Assembly (NCBI GenBank): GCA_017995595.1
Contig: JAGOIO010000013.1
Location: 1-13,837, forward strand
DNA length: 13,837 bases
Source of the DNA: a bacterium
GTDB lineage: Bacteria; Cyanobacteriota; Vampirovibrionia; Gastranaerophilales; Gastranaerophilaceae
Direction: 5' to 3'
This document shows positions 8,085 through 13,837 of this stretch, one piece after another; position 1 is the first letter of the stretch, and each line of letters starts with the position of its first letter. The translations under genes were made by a program, and so were the position numbers. The notes beneath the pieces are model-generated. The model made no database searches, was not told where the DNA came from, and saw only the letters and a program-made list of their open reading frames with translations.

Positions 8085-8119
8085 AAAAAAGCGAAAATCT
8101 AAAAGATTTTCGCTTTTTT
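8085..8119 (-). terminator. Intrinsic terminator of the HEAT-repeat gene
   Basis: Perfect 16-bp arms (8085-8100 and 8104-8119) enclose a 3-base loop. The stem has a GCGAAAATCT core and ends in six T's on the minus strand. It lies 22 bases after the stop of the HEAT gene and separates it from the pfp promoter region. Confidence 0.9.
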
Positions 8120-8140
8120 AAACTTTGTCTCAACTACAAA

Positions 8141-8998
8141 CTAAAATGTGCTTGCAGGTTTTTTTTGAGGAGCTGCACCGGGAATAGATTGCCAATTAGC
8201 AGCCATAATTTTTTTGAAAGATTTCAAAGCAGTGTCTTCTAGTTCACCCAATTCTTCAGCTTCCATAATCAATTCACGTAAAGGAAGTAAAGCTCTTGGA
8301 TCTCTTAAAACACCCAAAGCAGCTGCTGCACCGGCTCTAACCAATTCATTTTCAGAGCGATTTTTCATCACTTCAATAAGAGAAGGAACAGCTTTAATAT
8401 CATTTAATTTGCCTAAAGAAGTTACGGCATAAATTCTAACATTTACCCATTCGTCGTACAACATATTAATAACTTTATCAACAGCTTTTTTGTTTCCGAT
8501 TTCACCCAAAGCACGAGTTGCATCACAACGAACATTTACTTTTTCATGGTCTAATGAATTCATCAAGGCATCAGTTGCAACATCACCAATTTCAATTAAG
8601 GCATCTGTTGCTGTAATACAAACTTGAGGATTTTCATCATTCAAAGCTTCAACCAAAGGTTCTACAACTATTTCACCGCCTAAGCGACCTAAAGCACGAG
8701 CTGCACGAACACGAACATCAACATTTCTGTCTTCACGCAAAGATTCAATTAAGAATGTAGTTGCTTTACAATCACCCAACTCGCCTAAAGCACGAGCGGC
8801 ATATAATCGGACGGAACCGTTTTTATCATTTTTCAAAACATCAATTAAAGGTTCAACGGCTCTGGAATCACCCATTTCACCTAATACTCTTGCAGCATTA
8901 TAACGAACTTTTTCTGAATTACTCGTTTTCAAATCTGTCAATAATTCATCAAAAGATTTCTTAACCTGTTTTTTCTTACTGTTCACACTAATTGTCAT
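8141..8998 (-). CDS. HEAT-repeat (PBS-lyase-type) protein
   Basis: 285 residues made almost wholly of about seven two-helix HEAT repeats of 30-33 residues, of the kind called PBS lyase HEAT-like. Repeat signatures: VRYNAARVLGEMGD (31-44), VRLYAARALGELGD (63-76), VRVRAARALGRLGG (95-108), VCITATDALIEIGD (126-139), VRCDATRALGEIGN (156-169), VRIYAVTSLGKLND (187-200) and VRAGAAAALGVLRD (220-233). The lead Arg (Cys127 in repeat four) is spaced 30-33 residues. The N-terminal 20 residues are basic; the C-terminus is a short polar tail. Such proteins are binding scaffolds; phycobilin lyases share the fold, but nothing here points to bilins. The start is ATG 8998, with GGAGGA 7 bases upstream; reading on to a TTG at 9073 is possible but has no such site. 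The partner is unknown. Confidence 0.93.
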   Translation of the reverse strand: MTISVNSKKKQVKKSFDELLTDLKTSNSEKVRYNAARVLGEMGDSRAVEPLIDVLKNDKNGSVRLYAARALGELGDCKATTFLIESLREDRNVDVRVRAARALGRLGGEIVVEPLVEALNDENPQVCITATDALIEIGDVATDALMNSLDHEKVNVRCDATRALGEIGNKKAVDKVINMLYDEWVNVRIYAVTSLGKLNDIKAVPSLIEVMKNRSENELVRAGAAAALGVLRDPRALLPLRELIMEAEELGELEDTALKSFKKIMAANWQSIPGAAPQKKPASTF

Positions 8999-9331
8999 TC
9001 GTTTTCCTCCGACATCAAATTCTTCCACACCTTGTATCTTTTTAAAAACATTTAATATGGAATAATTTACCAATTACTTACATTATATAAATTTTTGTAA
9101 CAAACTTTTTATATTAAAACGCTTGTTTTGTTCCCTACCACTGACTATTTGGGATTTACCTTCACACGAGTTCAAGGGTAAAAGCAACACTTTATACTAC
9201 TATCATAACACATTTTTCATGTTTTTGCTTACATTAAGTGTATTATTTCCACTTTTTCTTTGATTGTTTTTTTAATATTAATTATGTTTCAATTATAGTT
9301 TAACGCAAAAATTAACACAACTTAATATATA
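8999..9331. other. 333-base non-coding gap upstream of the HEAT gene
   Basis: No convincing gene is seen. The part next to the HEAT gene (8999-9119) is AT-rich leader with a strong GGAGGA binding site. The middle (9120-9186) is less AT-rich and can fold. The distal part (9187-9331) is very AT-rich, holds TATAAA- and TATGAT-like boxes on the minus strand, and shows no clear terminator for the histidine kinase gene that ends at 9332. Confidence 0.6.
9120..9186 (-). promoter_or_regulatory. Candidate structured RNA leader (three-way junction) of the HEAT gene
   Basis: On the minus strand three helices can form together: a closing stem (9182-9186 with 9120-9124, TGCTT/AAGCG), a hairpin (9177-9181 with 9156-9160, TTACC/GGTAA) and a second hairpin (9151-9154 with 9132-9135, TCCC/GGGA). 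This segment is clearly richer in G+C than the sequence around it. A TATAAA box at 9191-9196 would start transcription at its 5' edge. The stems are short (4-5 bp) and I match them to no known riboswitch class. Confidence 0.28.
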
Positions 9332-10996
9332 CTACCCACAAGGGATAGTAATAACAAATTCGCTACCCTGCCCAACCTCACTATTAACAGTAATTTGACC
9401 CTTGTGCTTTTGTATAATTTTTTCACAAATGGCAAGCCCAAGACCTGTTCCTATACCTAGTCCTTTTGTTGTATAACCTGCGGTAAATATTTTCTCTAAA
9501 TTTTCTTTTTTTATACCTGAACCGGAATCCTTTATCTTTACGGATAATTTATCATCAGAAAATGTTGTAGTTATAGTTATTGTACCTTTTTTCTCTATAC
9601 TTTGACATGCATTTACTAATATATTCATAAATACTTGATTCAGCATATTCGGATAACATTTTATCAAAGGAATTTGCCCATATTCTTTAATTATTTCAAC
9701 TTTATTTTTAGTTTCATGCCTGATTAAATTTAGAGTTAGGTCTATCTCGCTATTTATATCTGCATTTTGAAGCTCTGCTTCATCTAATCTCACAAATTTT
9801 TTCAGAGATTTTACAATATTGCTAATTCTTTGAACAGCTTCTCTATCTATATTATTTATATCTATAAGCATTTCAGAAGTTTCTGTATCATCAATTCTTC
9901 TGATAAGTTTTGCCATAATTGAATTATTTGAATTGATTGAAGCTAACGGAGTATTAATTTCGTGAGCAACACCGGCAATTAATTGACCGAGAGATGCCAT
10001 TTTTTCAGAATTTATAAGTTGAACTTGAGTATCTTTCAACTCTTTTAAAGCATTTTGCAATTCATCTTTTTGACGATTGACCTGCCTAAACAAACTTGCC
10101 TGTATAATTGCGTTACCGAGCTGAGCTGCAACACTTTCTAATATATCAATTTCTTCATTCAATTCTCTCTTTTGGTGAGACAGAATTACAACAATACCGA
10201 GCAAATGATTTAAGTGAAGAATAGGAATAATAATTCTGGAAGCCGGCTCTTTTAGAGTTTTTTTTGCATTACTATATTCTTTCAAACAAGAAGATACAAC
10301 TATTTTTTTGTCTATAATTTTTTGATATGTCATTTCATCAAATTTAATTACAGTACCGATTTCAGAACGAAATTCTCTAGTATAAATTTCTTCAATCTTA
10401 AAAGACTTGTTTAAACTTGAAGCATAGTAGCTTTTAAATGCACCGAGCATGGTTGAAAGTTCTTTCAATGCTGAATTTGCTATCTTTGAAATATCAATAG
10501 ATTCCCTGATAATATTTGTCAGTTTGTTTATTAAAACCATTTTTATAGCTTGAGATTGGGCTTTTTGACGGATTTTGACATAGCTTTCATTTTCCGAAGT
10601 TAAAGCATTAAATTTATCAAGGAGCTTTGAATGTTCAGCTTTAAGAAGTTCAAGATTATGTTCAGAAGTTACATCTTTAAAAATAAGAACGACATATCGA
10701 CTTCTCTTTATAGCCGTGATATCAAAATACAGCAGTTGTTTTTGAGCATTTTGATAAGTAACGCAAGCAAAGAAATTTTGAGGAGAAGTTATTGCCTGAT
10801 AAAACGGAGAATACATTTCCATATTATCGCCATCTAAGGTACAAATATCAAAATTTAGCCTATGAGAAAATTTTCTTAAATCTGAAAAGTCCGAAAACGT
10901 ACGTTTAAACACATTATTTTGATAAAGAACGTCCTTATTAGTGTTTACAATAATAACTGCATCATTAAATTTACTAAAGAATTCAAACTTATTCAT
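9332..10996 (-). CDS. Soluble PAS-GAF sensor histidine kinase
   Basis: Two-component sensor that autophosphorylates on His and passes phosphate to a response regulator. In 554 residues: an N-terminal PAS-like domain (about 5-110), a coiled-coil linker (about 112-150), a GAF-like domain (about 155-300), a second coiled coil (about 303-332), the HisKA dimerisation domain with LGQLIAGVAHEINTPLASI (phospho-acceptor His345) and a C-terminal ATPase domain with N-box NQVFMNILVNACQSI (453-467), G1 box DSGSGI (490-495) and G2 box GTGLGLA (516-522). No membrane segment, so it should sense a cytoplasmic signal; GAF and PAS often bind haem, flavin or small ligands, but no specific ligand residue is clear. 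Start chosen at ATG 10996, where the PAS domain begins; the frame stays open to 11071, but that extension is the translated upstream terminator. No ribosome binding site is seen. No response regulator is adjacent. Confidence 0.93.
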   Translation of the reverse strand: MNKFEFFSKFNDAVIIVNTNKDVLYQNNVFKRTFSDFSDLRKFSHRLNFDICTLDGDNMEMYSPFYQAITSPQNFFACVTYQNAQKQLLYFDITAIKRSRYVVLIFKDVTSEHNLELLKAEHSKLLDKFNALTSENESYVKIRQKAQSQAIKMVLINKLTNIIRESIDISKIANSALKELSTMLGAFKSYYASSLNKSFKIEEIYTREFRSEIGTVIKFDEMTYQKIIDKKIVVSSCLKEYSNAKKTLKEPASRIIIPILHLNHLLGIVVILSHQKRELNEEIDILESVAAQLGNAIIQASLFRQVNRQKDELQNALKELKDTQVQLINSEKMASLGQLIAGVAHEINTPLASINSNNSIMAKLIRRIDDTETSEMLIDINNIDREAVQRISNIVKSLKKFVRLDEAELQNADINSEIDLTLNLIRHETKNKVEIIKEYGQIPLIKCYPNMLNQVFMNILVNACQSIEKKGTITITTTFSDDKLSVKIKDSGSGIKKENLEKIFTAGYTTKGLGIGTGLGLAICEKIIQKHKGQITVNSEVGQGSEFVITIPCG

Positions 10997-11002
10997 AATT
11001 GT

Positions 11003-11031
11003 ATTATACACAGAAAAACAAAAAATATCAG
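11003..11031 (-). promoter_or_regulatory. Promoter of the histidine kinase gene, implying a leaderless mRNA
   Basis: On the minus strand, CTGATA (11026-11031) and a perfect TATAAT (11003-11008) are spaced by exactly 17 bases. Only six bases separate the -10 box from the ATG at 10996, so transcription would begin at or within a base or two of the start codon. That agrees with the absence of a ribosome binding site. Confidence 0.55.
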
Positions 11032-11046
11032 GCCACAGATTAAAAC

Positions 11047-11074
11047 AGAAGGGCGGTCTTTGACCGCCCATTCT
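11047..11074 (-). terminator. Intrinsic terminator of fprA
   Basis: GGGCGGTC and GACCGCCC pair perfectly around a 3-base loop (11051-11069), and the stem can be extended by AGAA/TTCT past one bulged base. The U-tract on the minus strand is modest (TTCTGTTTTAA). It lies 25 bases beyond the fprA stop and isolates fprA from the kinase gene, whose promoter follows at once. Confidence 0.82.
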
Positions 11075-11098
11075 AAAATCATTCTATAATAAATTATA

Positions 11099-12283
11099 CT
11101 AAACTAAGCCTAAACTTTTATGTTTTTGATAAATTGTTTCAACCAAATTATCCAGCTTTTTCAAATCATCTTCTTTTGGTTGACCTTTTACAATCAAACC
11201 TTCAAGTTTCTCAGCCTTTACGTTGCTCAAACATTCTTCAAGTTTTTTAGTAAGCAAACCTCCCCAGCCGAAAGAACCAACAAAAGAAACGAATTTTGTT
11301 TTTGGTCTTAAAGCCCCTGCAAGATATGCAGCGGTAACCATAGAAGGGTGAGGACCGGCAAGAACCATTGACGTTCCAAAAACAACAGTACAAGAGTCAA
11401 CCAGTTCCATAGCCAAATCGCCTAAATCTCCGTCTGCAACGTCAAATGGCACAACTTGAATTCCTTTTGCTGTCAATTTTTCTTGGAGATAATCAATTAG
11501 CATTTTTGTGCTTTCATACATTGAAACATAAGGCAATGCAACTTTATTTGCACACTCATCACCTGTCCAATTTTCATAAGCTCTCAAAATGAAATCAGGA
11601 TTTTTATGAATAGGTCCATGACTTGGCATAATAATATCAACATTCATTTCTCTAAGAAGCTTCACATATTTTTTACAGAAATTTCTAAACGGCATCATAA
11701 TTTCAGCATAATATCGTTTTGCAGAAGCTAAGAGTTTTTCATTTTCAGGAGCAAACAAATCATCAAATGGGAAATGAGCACCAAGAAAATCACAAGTAAA
11801 AATAGCATTGTCCTCTTTAACATAGGTAAACATTGTATCAGGCCAATGAACCCAAGGTGTATAAATAAACTTCAATGTTTTATCACCGAGTGAAATTTCT
11901 TCGCCATCTTCAACAATTTTAAATTTATTTTCTTCTATGTGTAGCATCTCCTGAATAAGTTCTTTGCACTTTGGATTGGTCAAAATAATTGCATTAGGAT
12001 ATTTTTCAACTAACTTTGGCAAAGAGCCTGAGTGGTCTTGCTCTGCATGATTACAAACGATGTAATCAATATTTTTAACACCTTCTTTTTCAAGTAAAGC
12101 AAGATATTCATCACTTTTGGGAGGGTACATCGTATCTACCAAAACTGTCTTATCACTTGCTTTTATCAAATATGAATTATAAGTTGTACCATGAGGAAGC
12201 GGTACAAGTTCATCAAATCTTTTTCTGTCTTTATGATTCAAACCGCAATAGAATATATTGTTTTTTATTTCTTTTAATGTCAT
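11099..12283 (-). CDS. fprA: A-type flavoprotein (flavodiiron O2/NO reductase)
   Basis: Flavodiiron protein that reduces O2 to water and/or NO to N2O with electrons from rubredoxin or another carrier, protecting anaerobic metabolism in the cytoplasm. The N-terminal metallo-beta-lactamase-like domain (1 to about 245) has the full diiron ligand set: His79, Glu81, Asp83 and His84 in NHAEQDHSG, His146 in WVHWPDT, Asp165 in FTCDFLGAHF, and His222 in MPSHGP. The C-terminal flavodoxin domain (about 248-394) has the FMN phosphate loop SMYESTK (254-260), then GTSMVLAGPHPSM and FVGSFGWGG. The 394 residues are the short class, with no fused rubredoxin or NADH-reductase domain, so a separate electron donor is needed; none is in the window. 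The start is ATG 12283 with AAGGAG six bases upstream. It has its own promoter-like site and terminator. O2 versus NO preference cannot be told from sequence. Confidence 0.95.
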   Translation of the reverse strand: MTLKEIKNNIFYCGLNHKDRKRFDELVPLPHGTTYNSYLIKASDKTVLVDTMYPPKSDEYLALLEKEGVKNIDYIVCNHAEQDHSGSLPKLVEKYPNAIILTNPKCKELIQEMLHIEENKFKIVEDGEEISLGDKTLKFIYTPWVHWPDTMFTYVKEDNAIFTCDFLGAHFPFDDLFAPENEKLLASAKRYYAEIMMPFRNFCKKYVKLLREMNVDIIMPSHGPIHKNPDFILRAYENWTGDECANKVALPYVSMYESTKMLIDYLQEKLTAKGIQVVPFDVADGDLGDLAMELVDSCTVVFGTSMVLAGPHPSMVTAAYLAGALRPKTKFVSFVGSFGWGGLLTKKLEECLSNVKAEKLEGLIVKGQPKEDDLKKLDNLVETIYQKHKSLGLV

Positions 12284-12307
12284 TTATATCTCCTTTTCGA
12301 CTGCCAA

Positions 12308-12335
12308 ATTTTATTTTAGCATAAATAAGTGTAAA
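12308..12335 (-). promoter_or_regulatory. Candidate promoter of fprA
   Basis: On the minus strand TTTACA (12330-12335) and TAAAAT (12308-12313) each match consensus at five of six positions, with a 16-base spacer. Transcription would start near 12301, leaving a leader of about 18 bases that still contains the AAGGAG site. A second TAAAAT at 12313-12318 is at the wrong spacing. Confidence 0.5.
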
Positions 12336-12429
12336 AAAATTTTCAAATATCAAATTATATTGTTTAATAATCAAAAAGTTTATTCTATTATATAAGAGCA
12401 TAATATTTTTAGATAATACAGGAGTTAAT

Positions 12430-13380
12430 ATGAAAAAATACAGAATTGGTGTTGATGTTGGCGGAACAAATGTAAAAATAGCATTAGTTGATACACAAGG
12501 TAAAATAACATATTCAAACAGTATTCCAACTCGAGCAGAAATGGGATATGAATACACTGTTAATAATATAATTCAAGCAATAAAAGATTTAATGACAGAA
12601 ACTAAAACATCTAAAGAAACTATTGAAGGAATAGGGTTTGGTTTTCCCGGGCAAATTGATTATAAAAAAGGTACTGTAATAAATTTACCCAACATACCCG
12701 GATGGGTAAATGTGCCAATTTCCAAAATAATAGAAAAGGAGTTTGAAATTCCGACAAGAGTTGACAATGACGTTAGATGTGCAGCACTTGGCGAATTAAA
12801 TTACGGAGCAGGCAAAGGGTGCGAAAACTTAATTTGTATAACCGTAGGTACAGGAATTGGTTCTGGAATTATTTTAAACGGCAAATTGGTAAGAGGAGCA
12901 AGTAACGCCGCTGGTGAAATAGGACATATAAAATTACAAATGAAAGACGGCCCTCTTTGCGGTTGCGGAGATACAGGGTGTTTAGAAGCCTTTGCATCAG
13001 GACCTGCCATAGTCGCTATGGCAGAGGACTATATAAAAGGTGGAAAGTCAACAAAATACAGAGAACTGGCAAATCCTGACATCTCTTCATACATAGTTTC
13101 TGAAGCAGCTAAACAGGGCGATGCCGTTGCAAAAAGAATTTTCACAATAATCGGAGAATATATTGGAATAGGATTAACTAGCGTAGTAAATTTACTAAAT
13201 CCTGAAAAAATCATTATCGGTGGCGGAGTTTCTGCCGCAGGTGATATCCTTTTTAATCCGATTATAGAAACAGTTAAAAAACGTGCAATGGCAATTCAAG
13301 GCGATACCGTAGATATCATTCCGGCTCAACTTGGAAATACTGCAGGTGTTATCGGAGCTAGTTTGCTAATCAATAGTTAA
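12430..13380 (+). CDS. ROK-family sugar kinase, probably glucokinase
   Basis: Probably phosphorylates glucose with ATP to glucose 6-phosphate in the cytoplasm. The 316 residues show the ROK pattern: N-terminal ATP phosphate-binding DVGGTN (9-14); FGFPGQID (70-77); NLPNIPGW (85-92); VDNDVR (111-116) with catalytic-base Asp114; VGTGIGSG (139-146); and the ROK signature with sugar-binding EIGH (163-166), followed by a zinc site from His166 and the CGCGDTGCLE cluster (177-186). A second glycine-rich ATP stretch, IIGGGVSAAGD, lies near 275. The intact EIGH and zinc cluster indicate an active kinase rather than a ROK repressor, and there is no N-terminal DNA-binding domain. ROK kinases also include fructokinases and N-acetylmannosamine kinases, so the substrate is probable, not certain. 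The start is ATG 12430 with AGGAG five bases upstream. holA follows 13 bases after the stop, probably in the same transcript. Confidence 0.9.
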   Translation: MKKYRIGVDVGGTNVKIALVDTQGKITYSNSIPTRAEMGYEYTVNNIIQAIKDLMTETKTSKETIEGIGFGFPGQIDYKKGTVINLPNIPGWVNVPISKIIEKEFEIPTRVDNDVRCAALGELNYGAGKGCENLICITVGTGIGSGIILNGKLVRGASNAAGEIGHIKLQMKDGPLCGCGDTGCLEAFASGPAIVAMAEDYIKGGKSTKYRELANPDISSYIVSEAAKQGDAVAKRIFTIIGEYIGIGLTSVVNLLNPEKIIIGGGVSAAGDILFNPIIETVKKRAMAIQGDTVDIIPAQLGNTAGVIGASLLINS

Positions 13381-13393
13381 CTTGAAGGAATTT

Positions 13394-13837
13394 ATGAGCA
13401 TATACTTTTTTTATGGCGATGAAGATTATAATATCGAACTGGAAATCAATAAGTTAAAGAAAAAGCTTCTTGATAAAAATTTTGTCGCCATGAATTTTAA
13501 AACTGCTGATAATCCAAAATTTGCAGAGCTTATTTCTCTTATCAGAACACAACCTATGATGTTTGGGAATTTGGTAATCAAAATCAACATTGAAAAATAT
13601 TTTCCAAAAGCAGGTGATGATAAAGGCTTTGATGATAAGCAATTAAAAGAAATAGAACAAGCTCTAAACGGAGTTCCTGAAAGTCTTTGTCTTATTTTTG
13701 TTGCGATTTTACCGAGAAACGAAGGGAAAAAGCTTGATACAAGAAGAAAAATTTTCAAAATCATATCAAAAAACGCAACAGTTCAAGAATTTCCGACATT
13801 TAAAACATACAAAACTGATGATATTATAAATTGGATT
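13394..13837 (+). CDS. holA: DNA polymerase III subunit delta, N-terminal part (runs off the window)
   Basis: Delta is the clamp-loader subunit that opens the beta sliding clamp at the replication fork. Only the first 148 codons are present; the frame is open from ATG 13394 to the last base, with no stop in the window. The protein begins MSIYFFYGDEDYNIELEINK, the usual HolA opening: a beta strand, then the G-(D/E)-(D/E) turn and a long helix. Later stretches LISLIRTQPMMFGNLVIKI, LCLIFVAILP and KKLDTRRKIFKII fit the N-terminal AAA+-like domain of delta, which lacks a working ATP site. The start has GAAGG five bases upstream and lies 13 bases after the ROK kinase stop. Minus-strand ORFs across the region are shadows. 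I infer holA from the N-terminal pattern and length of match, without a search. Confidence 0.85.
   Translation, partial: MSIYFFYGDEDYNIELEINKLKKKLLDKNFVAMNFKTADNPKFAELISLIRTQPMMFGNLVIKINIEKYFPKAGDDKGFDDKQLKEIEQALNGVPESLCLIFVAILPRNEGKKLDTRRKIFKIISKNATVQEFPTFKTYKTDDIINWI

Noticed and set aside
8999..9073. Upstream TTG start for the HEAT protein
   Set aside because: It has no binding site, while the ATG at 8998 has GGAGGA at ideal spacing and directly precedes the basic N-terminus and repeats.
9130..9180. Resemblance to a TPP riboswitch 3' half (ACCCTTGAAC ... GTAGGGAA)
   Set aside because: The hallmark CTGAGA segment and the pyrophosphate-binding hairpin arms are absent, and a HEAT-repeat gene is not a thiamin gene. 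Treated as chance similarity.
10997..11071. Longer histidine kinase start giving 25 extra residues (MGGQRPPF...)
   Set aside because: The added codons read through half of the fprA terminator stem and the kinase promoter. The PAS domain begins at the inner ATG.
13426..13764. Minus-strand ORFs opposite the window's right end
   Set aside because: They are shadows of the open plus-strand holA frame, which has a binding site, a family-typical N-terminus and tight spacing to the ROK gene.

Overview
The window is AT-rich (by eye about one third G+C), densely coded on both strands, and uses the standard bacterial code with ATG starts and mostly AAGGAG-like ribosome binding sites. The gene set suggests an anaerobic, fermentative bacterium with a Gram-negative-type envelope: an MsbA-like ABC exporter, a pyrophosphate-dependent phosphofructokinase (PFP), an A-type flavoprotein (FprA) for O2/NO removal, a ROK sugar kinase and a protein of PBS-lyase-type HEAT repeats. 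A gut lineage near Cyanobacteria (Gastranaerophilales/Melainabacteria) fits the composition and protein style, but this is an impression: there is no rRNA or marker phylogeny here, and other AT-rich anaerobes remain possible.

Layout. 14-2146 (-): polynucleotide phosphorylase, with two inverted repeats in its leader/promoter. 2303-4147 (+): MsbA-type ABC exporter, divergent from pnp. 4173-4215: strong two-way terminator. 4240-4428 (-): unrecognised 62-residue ORF. 4594-6213 (+): unrecognised 539-residue protein with a strict 31-residue repeat. 6213-6249: two-way terminator. 6263-7945 (-): PFP. 8085-8119: terminator. 8141-8998 (-): HEAT-repeat protein with a long, possibly structured leader. 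9332-10996 (-): soluble PAS/GAF sensor histidine kinase, apparently leaderless. 11047-11074: terminator. 11099-12283 (-): FprA. 12430-13380 (+): ROK kinase. 13394 to the window end (+): start of holA, DNA polymerase III delta subunit.

Most genes look like single transcription units, bounded by hairpin terminators and with their own promoter-like sites. The clear exception is ROK kinase-holA, 13 bases apart on one strand. Functional links are loose. ROK kinase and PFP belong to sugar entry and PPi-based glycolysis, and FprA protects anaerobic metabolism. The kinase has no response regulator beside it, so its partner lies elsewhere. I see no mobile elements, tRNA or rRNA genes, CRISPR arrays or phage genes.

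The least explained parts are the 31-residue-repeat protein, the 67-base candidate three-way-junction RNA upstream of the HEAT gene, the pnp leader repeats and the leaderless kinase start. None amounts to a demonstrated new system.
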